27,488 nucleotides of DNA, from NCBI GenBank assembly GCA_013152945.1, contig JAADFL010000061.1:1-27488 (forward strand). Direction: 5' to 3'. The translations under genes were made by a program, and so were the position numbers. This document shows, piece by piece, positions 1 to 7,914 of this stretch (its first letter is position 1; each line of letters begins with the position of its first letter). The notes below the pieces were generated by a model, which was given only the letters and a program-made list of their open reading frames with translations, was not told the origin of the DNA and made no database searches. This stretch comes from Deltaproteobacteria bacterium. GTDB taxonomy: Bacteria; Myxococcota_A; JAADFL01.

Positions 1-13
1 TTGGATCTCGCAA

Positions 14-33
14 GGGCGGTTCGCGAACCGCCC
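14..33. repeat. 20-bp perfect palindrome (intergenic hairpin)
   Basis: The sequence GGGCGGTTCG is followed directly by its reverse complement, giving a 20-base perfect palindrome flanked by AAG and CTAC. It lies in the non-coding stretch downstream of the minus-strand beta-barrel gene that ends at 223. Hairpins of the GGGGCGGTTCGCGAACCGCCCC type are common as dispersed intergenic repeats in many environmental genomes, as I recall. There is no T-tract on either side, so I do not call it a terminator. Confidence 0.7.
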
Positions 34-68
34 CTACTTCATGAAATAACAGCATATTTTAGGCACCC

Positions 69-145
69 TGAAAATCAACCTGGGTGGGGAGTGCCCGGGA
101 GTGCCCGGCTGGGTGGGGAGTGCCCGGCTCCGGGAGTGCCCGGCT
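69..145. repeat. Short tandem/direct repeats around GGGAGTGCCCGG
   Basis: The 12-mer GGGAGTGCCCGG occurs four times, at 87-98, 97-108, 116-127 and 132-143. An 18-mer beginning TGGGTGGGGAG occurs at 81-98 and again at 110-127, so part of the array arose by duplication. The left edge (69-91) is a 23-nt sequence that recurs exactly at 27366-27388, in the same orientation, near the other end of the window. The stretch 1-222 holds nothing else that I can recognise apart from the palindrome at 14-33. Confidence 0.75.
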
Positions 146-222
146 TCGACAGTAATAGAGTTTTTTGGGGGTATATCCGAAAAAGAGCAGCGGTAATGAA
201 ATTTGTCGGAAGTGAATCCTGC

Positions 223-1011
223 CTAGAAGTAGAAGCTGATGTAGACCGTGCCGGCATTGGTCACGCCGGTCGAGAAGAGCAGGTCGGACTTTAGATCTCC
301 TCCTACTGCTTTGGCGTCACTGAATCGCAGATCCATGAGAAAGTTATATTCTGCAGACAGGCTTAGCCGGTCCGCAATGTAGTATTCCACTCCGAGTGAC
401 GGTCCCAGGTTGATCCCGAACTCCCAGTTGTCATCCCCTGTGGGATCCAGGTAATCGAGTTGAGCCTTTGCTCCTATGTAAGGAGAGATCCTGTGCCAAA
501 CCCTGAAATGGTATTCCAGGCCTCCGCTCAACGCCATGCCGAAGTTGTTGGTGCCGGCGTCTCCGTCGATGTCGGAGTGGCCGAAGCTCAGACCGATTCC
601 AACAGGTATTACTATATTGTCCGAAGGCACCAATTTCAGACCTGCAAAGGCAACTGCATTTCCAACACGATTCTTGTCGATCTTGCGGCCGGTCGCACCT
701 ACGGCAAGAGTTGCTATGCCGCCGAAAGAAAAATAGATGCCGAAATTACCGGATTCGGCCCTAACTATTTCAGGCGCCGGTACAGGCATTGGTTTGGCCG
801 CAGCGTTCTGCACGTGCGCAGCCGGCACCGGAGTCGTTTCTTCCTTTGGTTGAATCTTTGGTTGCTCCGTGCCTTGTGATTCGGTCTCCTGCCCTTCTTC
901 CTGCTGTCCGCCCTCGTCCCCGCCTTTCGGCTCATCCGGATCCTGGGCGTACGAAACCAGGGGCACACAGAGCAAGCCCGCGAACACCATGCTCTTCAGA
1001 AATCTTGTCAT
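223..1011 (-). CDS. Outer-membrane beta-barrel protein (OmpA-like/porin-family barrel)
   Basis: This 262-residue protein starts with a type I signal peptide (MTRFLKSMVFAGLL...VSYAQ, cleavage near residue 22). A low-complexity linker rich in Gln, Glu, Pro and Gly follows (about 23-85). The remainder is alternating hydrophobic and aromatic beta strands (about 85-262), such as FGIYFSFGG, ISPYIGAKAQLDY and LSLSAEYNFLMDLRF. It ends in Phe-Tyr-Phe, the aromatic C-terminus expected of BAM-assembled barrels. The size fits an eight-stranded barrel. The ATG has a good ribosome site (AAGGAGAAC) just upstream. It is the last gene of the six-gene envelope operon, 60 bp after the cysteine-rich gene. There is no peptidoglycan-binding OmpA C-terminal domain. 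The acidic, proline-rich linker may cross part of the periplasm or be exposed. The ligand is unknown. Confidence 0.8.
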   Translation of the reverse strand: MTRFLKSMVFAGLLCVPLVSYAQDPDEPKGGDEGGQQEEGQETESQGTEQPKIQPKEETTPVPAAHVQNAAAKPMPVPAPEIVRAESGNFGIYFSFGGIATLAVGATGRKIDKNRVGNAVAFAGLKLVPSDNIVIPVGIGLSFGHSDIDGDAGTNNFGMALSGGLEYHFRVWHRISPYIGAKAQLDYLDPTGDDNWEFGINLGPSLGVEYYIADRLSLSAEYNFLMDLRFSDAKAVGGDLKSDLLFSTGVTNAGTVYISFYF

Positions 1012-1071
1012 CTTTGTTCTCCTTTCCTTTTCCTTTTTTCGATTCCGGGTATCAATTATCCACGAATATCC

Positions 1072-1998
1072 TTAATGACCTGCAGCATCCGACGATTCCG
1101 CATAGCTTTGCCACCAGCTTTCGTTTTTGCAGTTCTGTTCCATCTGGTCGTAAGCGATCCTGCATGGATTGTCCTCGTTTTCGAACCAGTTGACTGAAAT
1201 ATCGTAGAATTCATCACAGCTCATGTTGAGTATGCAATCTGTGTAGGTATTCACGCCGCTCACGCACCATTGGTTGGAACTATAGATTTCCTCCTTAGAG
1301 GAAGTACAATCATCGATACAGTTTTTCATGCTGTAACCCGAGCTGCCGGGTTGGTCCAGCCCACTGTCCGGGGAAGACAAGATGCCGCATTTGTCCAGGT
1401 AGTTGCAAAACCTGGTGCAAATATCATCAGCCATAGCCGCAGCCTCTCCCCTGCCTGCCACGGCAATGCTCCATTTTTTATAGGTGCCGGCTACCATGGC
1501 ATTCGTATTCGGATCGGTTCGATAGAAACCTATCTTGAGTTCGAAGCTCCTCTGGCGGATCATGTCCAGGCTGTCACCGGAAGACATCCAACCCGAGATA
1601 GTCATCAATCCTGTTGAGACATCAATGGAAGCGTTTATCGTATAGAAAACAGACGAACCCTGGATGTACACGATCGCGCCGTCGACCTGGCCAAGGTCCG
1701 AGAACTTGGCCTGAACCACGATCTTGAACTGCTGGCCCGGAGACAGGGCCATGCTGCCCTCGATGTGCGCAACCTGCGGCGCCTGGTCCGGGTTTTTGTT
1801 TGGATCGGGCAACTCGTCTGCAGGATGGTCTGTTGCGTTGTCAAAGGACATGGCTCCATTGAGCCTATCGGCAAGAGCCCTGGCTATCTTGTCCGCGTTT
1901 TGCCCGTAGTTACAGGAAAAGGAGCTTGCGTACGCCAGGATGAAGAGGAGCGGTGTAAAAAAACACAAACTTTTTTTCACGGGATATCTAAAAGGCAT
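1072..1998 (-). CDS. Secreted cysteine-rich protein, probable lipoprotein, unknown function
   Basis: I do not recognise this 308-residue protein. The N-terminus (MPFRYPVKKSLCFFTPLLFILAY) is a clear export signal. Cys30 follows Ser-Phe-Ser, only a poor lipobox, so it may be a lipoprotein or be cut by signal peptidase I near Ala-Tyr-Ala. Residues about 80-180 look like a beta-sandwich (KIVVQAKFSDLGQVDGAIVY and onwards). The C-terminal third (about 190-300) has ten or more cysteines, beginning with a CxxxCxxxxxC motif (CTRFCNYLDKC) and later CIDDC. Similar Cys-rich tails occur in surface proteins of Myxococcota-like bacteria and are probably disulphide-bonded. The start is supported by GGGAGGAAAAATG. 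It begins 9 bp after the preceding operon gene ends, which suggests translational coupling. Confidence 0.7.
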   Translation of the reverse strand: MPFRYPVKKSLCFFTPLLFILAYASSFSCNYGQNADKIARALADRLNGAMSFDNATDHPADELPDPNKNPDQAPQVAHIEGSMALSPGQQFKIVVQAKFSDLGQVDGAIVYIQGSSVFYTINASIDVSTGLMTISGWMSSGDSLDMIRQRSFELKIGFYRTDPNTNAMVAGTYKKWSIAVAGRGEAAAMADDICTRFCNYLDKCGILSSPDSGLDQPGSSGYSMKNCIDDCTSSKEEIYSSNQWCVSGVNTYTDCILNMSCDEFYDISVNWFENEDNPCRIAYDQMEQNCKNESWWQSYAESSDAAGH

Positions 1999-2007
1999 TT
2001 TTCCTCC

Positions 2008-3375
2008 CTACCAGTACACCACAAGACCTGTCGAAATAGCCACGTTGTGACTCAACTTTCGCACAGGGTAAGTATCCAAAAACTGTATGGACTTGTCTTG
2101 CGTCTGGTATTTGATTTTATTGCTCTTGAATATTATGTTGAGCGAATCCTTGCTCTCGAATGCATATCCAAGGGTGTACCTGGCGTCGATTTTGAGTCCG
2201 ATGTGGTGAGTCAGAAGCCATTCGATACCACCTCCCGCCACGACTTCGAGACCGAAGTATTGTATCGAGTCCGACCCGGAAGGAGGACTCTTTACCCTTA
2301 ACTCGCAGAGTTTCCTTGTCTTGCTGCCGGGTAAAAAGTCGCTCGAAGATGAATATGGTTCTTCGCACGTGCCATCCTGTTGGGGCTCCTTTTTCAACCA
2401 GAGATCCTCCGAAGAAAAGGAGTACCTGTTAAAGGATATACCGAGTCCGAACAGCCCGTATGGAAGGAATCTCCCACTTTCAGGCGCTGCCTTTATCCCG
2501 ACCATAATTGGAAGTCGCATGGCCGAGTAATCGATGAGGGTCGTGGCCACAAGCTCCTTTGTCAGATCGGGATCGGCGCCGCTATTTGATGCCGGATTGT
2601 ATACAAGACCGATATGCTTGTCCTGCATGGCCAGTTGGGCATTTATTGTGGATGCAAAGGTTATTCCTGCAAAGGCCCGCAACCAATGCCAAAAAGGCAT
2701 CTCAGCCTGGATTCTTGCGCCGTACATTTGTGGCATGAAATACGCAATCGAGGCTTCGTCCCTCGGGGGTCCCACGGGCAGCGCAAATAGGGGTGATATT
2801 GAAAGAAACAAGGTCTTTTCCTTTTCGGAAATTTTCAGATCGTCGATGAGCTTTTCACTGATGTCCGGGGCAACACCTTTTTCTTCCAATGTCAATGCAA
2901 TGACAGCACTCCTGACCGAGCCGACCAGGCCTGTCGGGTCTCCGACCAGGGTCTGGTTTACCCTGCGAACTACCTTGGATTTTTCCGCATCCAGCAAGTC
3001 GAGAGAAAGCAGGTAAGCCCTGCCTACCTTGCCAAGGGAACTCCTGAGCAGGAAAGGCGCATTAAGGCCTTTTGCAATCCTGGCCATGTTGGCGTCGGAG
3101 CCTTCGCCCTGCTCCGTGCCGGTGAGCTGCTTGTACTCTTCGGCCTTGAGCAATGACCTGAAGTCTTCTTCCGACATTACCTGGAACAGCCCGCCGCGTT
3201 CCAGTTCCATGTCGAGCAGGTCCGTGAGACTCGACGCTATTTCTGCAGGTACACCCTTGGGCGTGACGTCCAAAAGCAGCAGCCTGGGCTTGTCTTTGGC
3301 CATGGACAGGGAAGGAACAAGGATTGTCGAAATCAGCAGCGTAAGAAAAATCGGCCTGGGGGTGAATCTCTTCAT
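2008..3375 (-). CDS. CsgG/TolB-N-like domain fused to probable outer-membrane beta-barrel
   Basis: I chose the ATG at 3375 (455 residues, MKRFTPRPIFLTLL...). It gives a clean signal peptide ending near Ser-Met-Ala, has a GGAGAGAG site, and avoids overlapping the upstream fadL-like gene. A longer reading from 3477 would put 34 odd residues before the signal. Residues about 28-180 resemble the alpha/beta domain of CsgG/TolB-N-type proteins: PRLLLLDVTPKGV, a helix ending in DLLDMELERGGLFQVMSEEDF, and then a domain asking whether a function is present at basal level (FLLRSSLGKVGRAYLLSLDLLD). From about 205 on the sequence is amphipathic strands rich in Tyr, Phe and Gly, ending NVAISTGLVVYW. The terminal Trp fits an outer-membrane barrel. 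This is a two-domain envelope protein of unknown role. The domain call comes from pattern recognition only. Confidence 0.65.
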   Translation of the reverse strand: MKRFTPRPIFLTLLISTILVPSLSMAKDKPRLLLLDVTPKGVPAEIASSLTDLLDMELERGGLFQVMSEEDFRSLLKAEEYKQLTGTEQGEGSDANMARIAKGLNAPFLLRSSLGKVGRAYLLSLDLLDAEKSKVVRRVNQTLVGDPTGLVGSVRSAVIALTLEEKGVAPDISEKLIDDLKISEKEKTLFLSISPLFALPVGPPRDEASIAYFMPQMYGARIQAEMPFWHWLRAFAGITFASTINAQLAMQDKHIGLVYNPASNSGADPDLTKELVATTLIDYSAMRLPIMVGIKAAPESGRFLPYGLFGLGISFNRYSFSSEDLWLKKEPQQDGTCEEPYSSSSDFLPGSKTRKLCELRVKSPPSGSDSIQYFGLEVVAGGGIEWLLTHHIGLKIDARYTLGYAFESKDSLNIIFKSNKIKYQTQDKSIQFLDTYPVRKLSHNVAISTGLVVYW

Positions 3376-3403
3376 ACCATCTCTCTCCGGAATCGTTTTT
3401 TCG

Positions 3404-4684
3404 TCAGTACTCGAAACCGACATTGAAAGAAAGAACGTGTGACAAAGCTTTGTACTTGGCAGGGAAGGGATTTCCATCCTCCTCGCCTACTTCCCTGGGC
3501 AGGAAATACACGAACAGGTATCCCAAGTCAAGATTGAGGCGCCAAACCTTGTACCCGATACCAATGCCGAAATCAATGCGATGGTTGTCGGGAAGCATGG
3601 GATCGACCGTCTGGGAAGGAACAGCCAGGCCGTCATAGATGAAGCCGGCATAGGCACTCAGGTTTTCGAGAGGGGTTTTCCAGGCGGCCCCCAACCTTAC
3701 TTGCAAGGCGTCGTACCAATTTTTGTACTCGGTTTGTTCTTTTACAGGAGGATCGCCGAGGCCCTTGTCGAAGTTGAATGTAAGTTTATCGTACCTGTGC
3801 CATTGAACCTGGACTATGTCCAACTCGATGCTGATATCTTCGTGGGGCCAAAACCTGATGCCTGCCTGGAAGACATCAGGCAAGATCAGCTTTGTACTTG
3901 CATTCTGATCGGGGAAAAGCTGGGCGAATCGATTGGGCACATCGAAATCAGCCTTGCCGTTGTCCAGTTCCATCTTGGTAGGCCCATGGTAAGTAAAACC
4001 AATCGCCAGCCAGTCGAGTGGCTTTGCATAAACAGCGGCGGATGCGGAAAAACCTACAGCGCTTCCTCCGAACCTGAAAAGTCCCCATGCAGAACCGAAG
4101 TCGAGTCCCCGGGACAAATCCACGGATCCGAATGTAGTGTCGAAAGACACGCCAAAGGATAACCAATCCAGGAATGCATATGACATGCAAACCGCCAGGG
4201 TGGAACTCTGCAGGTTGACGTCCCTGACAAGGGAATAACCATCCCACTTGTCCGGCCACTTGACAGGAAGCCCGAACCTGGTGTTGGCGCCGATTCCGAT
4301 ACCCAGGCCCTTGACGGGACGATATGTAAAGTAACCGTACGGCACCGGTATCGGCGTGTCATCGGCCTCCACCTTGGTGCCGGTCTTGGGATTTTGATAA
4401 CGGTTGCTGGGGAAGTACGTGGTAAGGCCTGCCATGGCATTGAAGTCATTTTCCAGCAAGGAAATCATTGCAGGATTGAAGAATACAACGCTGGCCCCCA
4501 TGAGGTCGGCTACAGAGGCCCCACCCTGGGCAATACTGCGCGCGCTGGCCTCGGGCACGTAAAAACCGTTGGCCAGACAAACTTGCGGCAAAAGAAGAGC
4601 AGCCAGGGAAATCCAAAGCAATGCTTTTTTACACTTCTTACAATTAGGCCTGCTCATCATATCCACGGATTTCATATTTCTCAT
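3404..4684 (-). CDS. FadL/OmpP1/TodX-family outer-membrane hydrophobic-compound channel
   Basis: The protein has 426 residues, usual for FadL. A signal peptide (to about residue 39) is followed by the family's mature N-terminus, NGFYVPEASARSIAQGGASV, which forms the hatch. Next comes the conserved NPA motif in VVFFNPAMISLLE. The rest is a barrel that ends in Phe-Glu-Tyr. FadL proteins take up long-chain fatty acids or other hydrophobic molecules by lateral diffusion across the outer membrane. The gene starts 14 bp after the VolA-N-like lipoprotein gene, with GGAAGTTG ahead of the ATG. In Vibrio cholerae a fadL homologue sits beside volA, whose lipase releases fatty acids for the channel, so the pairing here is suggestive. 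No acyl-CoA synthetase or beta-oxidation gene is nearby, so the substrate is open. Confidence 0.88.
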   Translation of the reverse strand: MRNMKSVDMMSRPNCKKCKKALLWISLAALLLPQVCLANGFYVPEASARSIAQGGASVADLMGASVVFFNPAMISLLENDFNAMAGLTTYFPSNRYQNPKTGTKVEADDTPIPVPYGYFTYRPVKGLGIGIGANTRFGLPVKWPDKWDGYSLVRDVNLQSSTLAVCMSYAFLDWLSFGVSFDTTFGSVDLSRGLDFGSAWGLFRFGGSAVGFSASAAVYAKPLDWLAIGFTYHGPTKMELDNGKADFDVPNRFAQLFPDQNASTKLILPDVFQAGIRFWPHEDISIELDIVQVQWHRYDKLTFNFDKGLGDPPVKEQTEYKNWYDALQVRLGAAWKTPLENLSAYAGFIYDGLAVPSQTVDPMLPDNHRIDFGIGIGYKVWRLNLDLGYLFVYFLPREVGEEDGNPFPAKYKALSHVLSFNVGFEY

Positions 4685-4698
4685 TTACAACTTCCTTT

Positions 4699-6321
4699 CT
4701 ATTGAACGGTGAAAGTAGAGACCAGGGAAATGTTTTTCCTGGACAATGTCGAATCGGCTTTCTCCAGGGCATCCAGCACCGGCTTCATTCTTTGCCTCAC
4801 GCCTTCGAGCCCGGCCAATGTCTGCTTGAGCATGTTTGTGGCGAGTTTCCAGTCATCTTGTGTCGCCTCTGTGGGCGTATGTTTAATCAATCCGGATGAG
4901 GCCAGCATAACAAGTACGTCCAGCCTGCTGTCGAGGAGTTGTGACAGTGGGTTGCCATCCTGGTCGACAAGTGGATTTTCAGCCGATACAAGGCCCCAGT
5001 AAGAAGTACCCTGCACGGTATTGAATCCTGACATCGGTGTGGTTACCACCACGGCGTACCGATGGCCTGATTCGAAATTTTGCTTTCCATCCAATCCCAT
5101 TCTCAATTCCACAAAATAGTTGCCTTCGTTTTTCGGAGGTTTTTGAATGTTTGCGGCCTTTCGTACAGGCGTGCCGCTTGTAATGTCGAAAAGCCTTATA
5201 AAGGAATCACTTTCGAACAGGACATCAATGGGAACCGGGTTGAAATAGATTTTAATTGCCTGGTCACCTGGAACAGGTTGCTCGGTGCCTGTGTATTCAT
5301 TGGGGTAGGGATTCATGCCCTCCGGAAAAGTCATTGTTGCTCCCAGCTTGGGCCCGAACCTGGGTTGAGGATTGGGTACGATTCCAAAGAAGAAAAACAG
5401 GGCCAGGTCCTCTCTCTTGATGTTCATCTCCCCTTCCATTGCAGTAAATATGTTGTCGCAGTTTTTTCGGAGCTTCTCCAGGCTGATCACATCATCCATG
5501 GTCATTTGCCCTGCTTGAACCTCGGATTCGAGCAGGAAGTTCAAAATTCTGCCCTTTGCGGAATCTACGAGAGGCTTTCTGCTCTCCAGCAGGTATGTAA
5601 GAAGATCCGGTTCGATGGGTGAACCGTCTTCGCCGCGCACGTCTTTTGTTATTGCCACTGCATAGTGTCCACCGGCTGCAAGAGGAGCCGGCAGGCCCAA
5701 AGAGTCGACATCGGCCTTATTTTTTATGACAAGACTTGGAGACGGATCAGAGGAATAGATCCTCCAGTACCCGCTTCCCACCTGTTTACCGCTATCGTGT
5801 TGCTCTCCTGCAGGGATTACCTCCGGGCCCTTGTGCTGCAGGAACACGGGATTAATGTTCATGAACATGACCGTGTCGTCGGTAATGGTGTCGGGATCGA
5901 GCGGCTTCGAAAAGGGGATCGTGATCGTCGAACTGTCCAGGAAGCCGTTCAGCCTGTTCATTTCGTCTTTCAATTCCAGGGTCAATGGCCCGTCGTAAAC
6001 TGTTTTTGCCGATGAACAGGGGTCTTCGGCTTCTCCAAGTTTGCACTCGTTGTCACAGACCACGTCATCCCTTGCACATGAAGCCAATCCACCCGGCGGC
6101 GGCATTTTCGGCAAGGCCAGTTGCTCGTTGGATGGATTCTGCAGCACCACGTTGGGAAATGGTATCTCTCCGGTGGTGGGGTCGAAGAGCGCCACCGGAT
6201 GCGGAGCCGCTGGTTCTTGCAGGTTTATATCCGGTGCACATGACATTGCCGATAAAGCGACAGCCAGGGCCGCCGGCAAAAAAAGATATGCATTCAATCC
6301 ATGAGATAACGTTCGTGTCAT
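4699..6321 (-). CDS. Lipoprotein resembling the N-terminal domain of VolA-type surface lipases, no lipase domain
   Basis: The 540-residue precursor has a lipoprotein-type signal with Cys28 after Ala-Met-Ser. The mature start carries VALFDPTTGEIPFPN (residues about 43-57). This matches the FDP...PFPN hallmark of the bacterial virulence-factor lipase N-terminal domain, as I recall the family. Two internal segments look like repeated Big-type beta domains: ...ITIPFSKPLDPDTITDDTVMF, then GGHYAVAITKDVRGEDG near 230, and a second SGHRYAVVVTTP near 430. The sequence stops at SLVSTFTVQ, close to where related lipases move from the N-terminal domain into the alpha/beta-hydrolase domain. No GxSxG nucleophile motif is present, so I infer a non-catalytic surface lipoprotein. 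It sits directly before the FadL homologue and may bind or hand over lipids. Residues 80-105 hold five Cys, probably paired. Confidence 0.6.
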   Translation of the reverse strand: MTRTLSHGLNAYLFLPAALAVALSAMSCAPDINLQEPAAPHPVALFDPTTGEIPFPNVVLQNPSNEQLALPKMPPPGGLASCARDDVVCDNECKLGEAEDPCSSAKTVYDGPLTLELKDEMNRLNGFLDSSTITIPFSKPLDPDTITDDTVMFMNINPVFLQHKGPEVIPAGEQHDSGKQVGSGYWRIYSSDPSPSLVIKNKADVDSLGLPAPLAAGGHYAVAITKDVRGEDGSPIEPDLLTYLLESRKPLVDSAKGRILNFLLESEVQAGQMTMDDVISLEKLRKNCDNIFTAMEGEMNIKREDLALFFFFGIVPNPQPRFGPKLGATMTFPEGMNPYPNEYTGTEQPVPGDQAIKIYFNPVPIDVLFESDSFIRLFDITSGTPVRKAANIQKPPKNEGNYFVELRMGLDGKQNFESGHRYAVVVTTPMSGFNTVQGTSYWGLVSAENPLVDQDGNPLSQLLDSRLDVLVMLASSGLIKHTPTEATQDDWKLATNMLKQTLAGLEGVRQRMKPVLDALEKADSTLSRKNISLVSTFTVQ

Positions 6322-6343
6322 GATTTCTTCCTTTCTTCTACAA

Positions 6344-7606
6344 TTATTTTTTCCGCAATGTTACAGAGACTTTTGTTTCTTTTTTAGGCCGTACGAGAAC
6401 GGTCCTTGATACGGTTTCGTAACCCTGTAGTTTTATTTCCAAGTCATAAGTTCCAGCCGGGACATCTCTCATGGTAACAGGTGTCTTGCCCGCATTGATC
6501 TTGGCATTCACGATTACCAGCGCATTTTTGGGAACCGAGATGACCTTAAGAGACCCTGGTGCGGTCTTGAGAGATATCTTGACATTATTCTTGTTATGAG
6601 GCTCCAGGTCGACTTCGACCTTTTGTGCCAGGTATCTCCAATGTTTCGCCTCGACTTGATGTTTGCCGCAGGGCAACTCCACCCCAAGCTTGGGGCCGTG
6701 TCCGGCCTCCTTGCCGTCGATATATACTTTTGCGATTTTCGGTGAGACCGAAAGGTTCAGCGTACATTTCACCTTTGCCAGGTTCCAGTTGTACACAGAG
6801 GTCTTTCCCGCCTTGACATGCACTTTAAGGGTACTGCCGGAATAAGGGCCGGAAGCTATTGCAGCAATGTACTCACCTTCAGCAAGGTCATCCATCTCAA
6901 GGGGTAGCTTGCCGACGGGAATACCGTCCAACTTGACCGGCTGGCCCTTGGCGTCGGACTTGAGGACAAGCTTTCCGGCCTTGAGCAACTTTCGTTCGAA
7001 TCTTTGTATTTCACTTCCCCTGAATGTAGCCTTGAAACGATCTCTTGCGTACCCCGGCTTGGTTATTTCGAATGAATATTCTCCCGGGCTCAACTTGCTC
7101 AAGACGATTGGCGTCATGCCTGCCGGTTTACCGTTCATAATTAGGTCGGCTTCCGGGGGATAACTCAATATTATGGCTCTGCCGCCCAAAGGATGCAGCG
7201 GCAGTTCAAGCTTGGTGAACCTGTCTGCAAGTACGTCGATTTCCCGGCCACCTCCCTTGTCGCCGGTGTTTGCGAACAGATAGTGCTTTCCTGCAGGGAT
7301 GCCTTCGATGACCAATGGGGTTCGGCCTTTTTGTTTCAGCCCGTCCAACTGGACCATCGCGCCTTCAGGATTGGTCTTGATGAAAATTCCACCCTTGCCC
7401 TCTATAGGGCCTGCGGGAATGACGAAGCCCGAAGGCGACGTAGAGGAGAGGTCTGTTGTAACGGTCCCCGCGGTTTTCTTCCCCTGTCCCGTCTTTTCGT
7501 TGGACAAGGTTTTCTTGTTGTCAGACCCGTCTTTCTCTTGTACATGAGCACAAGAAAAGACCAATGAAAAAGAGACAAACATGATGCTTGCTGAAAATAG
7601 TCGCAT
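6344..7606 (-). CDS. PEGA-repeat lipoprotein (five repeats)
   Basis: I chose the ATG at 7606 (420 residues). It is preceded by GCAGGAGATG and gives a compact lipoprotein signal, MRLFSASIMFVSFSLVFSC, with the modified Cys at 19. The reading frame extends to 7648 but adds residues with no good start. After a Lys/Asn/Gly-rich linker there are five PEGA-like beta modules. Each has the pattern of a Pro-x-x-Ala turn, V-x-(L/I)-(D/N)-G, a (T/P)P(L/V) segment and a final G-x-(Y/H). Examples are TNPEGAMVQLDGL, YPPEADLIMNGKPAGMTPI and VSPKIAKVYIDGKEAG. PEGA domains are found in extracytoplasmic proteins and are thought to bind cell-wall or surface polymers. This is the first gene of the envelope operon, 22 bp ahead of the next one. 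Confidence 0.82.
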   Translation of the reverse strand: MRLFSASIMFVSFSLVFSCAHVQEKDGSDNKKTLSNEKTGQGKKTAGTVTTDLSSTSPSGFVIPAGPIEGKGGIFIKTNPEGAMVQLDGLKQKGRTPLVIEGIPAGKHYLFANTGDKGGGREIDVLADRFTKLELPLHPLGGRAIILSYPPEADLIMNGKPAGMTPIVLSKLSPGEYSFEITKPGYARDRFKATFRGSEIQRFERKLLKAGKLVLKSDAKGQPVKLDGIPVGKLPLEMDDLAEGEYIAAIASGPYSGSTLKVHVKAGKTSVYNWNLAKVKCTLNLSVSPKIAKVYIDGKEAGHGPKLGVELPCGKHQVEAKHWRYLAQKVEVDLEPHNKNNVKISLKTAPGSLKVISVPKNALVIVNAKINAGKTPVTMRDVPAGTYDLEIKLQGYETVSRTVLVRPKKETKVSVTLRKK

Positions 7607-7714
7607 GACAACATCTCCTGCATTTGGCGGCCTTGGAATCGACTTCAACTGACCAAGAATCTCTCACCCCCGGCATCCTTATCAAAAACATCAAGTCGCG
7701 CATGATGTAAACCG

Positions 7715-7743
7715 TTTCTACCAAATAGATCTATGGTGGTCAA
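7715..7743 (-). promoter_or_regulatory. Sigma-70-like promoter candidate for the envelope operon
   Basis: Read on the minus strand, TTGACC (7738-7743) is separated by 17 bases from TAGAAA (7715-7720). The -35 box matches 5 of 6 consensus bases and the -10 box 4 of 6. The predicted start near 7708 leaves a leader of about 100 nt before the ATG at 7606. The rest of the 308-bp gap (7607-7914) contains no gene that I can see. Confidence 0.45.
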
Positions 7744-7823
7744 ATGTTCGAGTCGTTGCCGATTATTTTCTTTGTATCCAACCGGTGATCGAAGTGACTA
7801 TATGCACCGGCCGCCTTTAAATG

Positions 7824-7858
7824 CCTGCAGGTATTACTTTGCCGTCGCAACTTGCAGG
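7824..7858 (-). terminator. Weak hairpin downstream of the HEAT lipoprotein gene
   Basis: CCTGCA (7824-7829) and TGCAGG (7853-7858) form a 6-bp stem. The loop itself can form a small TTGC/GCAA hairpin. It lies about 55 nt beyond the stop codon of the minus-strand gene ending at 7915. No T-tract follows, so a role in termination is only a possibility. Confidence 0.2.
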
Positions 7859-7914
7859 TCGCCCCGTCCGACAGCCTGTATAGCCTGAAGGCAGGGGAAG
7901 CCATCTCCAACGAA

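Noticed and set aside
1-294. Open frame across the left edge
   Set aside because: It runs through the palindrome and short repeats and into the antisense of the beta-barrel gene. Its composition is repeat-driven and it has no ribosome site.
3376-3477. Upstream extension of the CsgG-like/barrel gene
   Set aside because: It would overlap the fadL-like gene by 74 bp and put 34 non-signal residues before a clear signal peptide. The ATG at 3375 has a good ribosome site.
7607-7648. Upstream extension of the PEGA gene
   Set aside because: It adds 14 residues ahead of a standard lipoprotein signal, whereas the ATG at 7606 follows AGGAGA at normal spacing.
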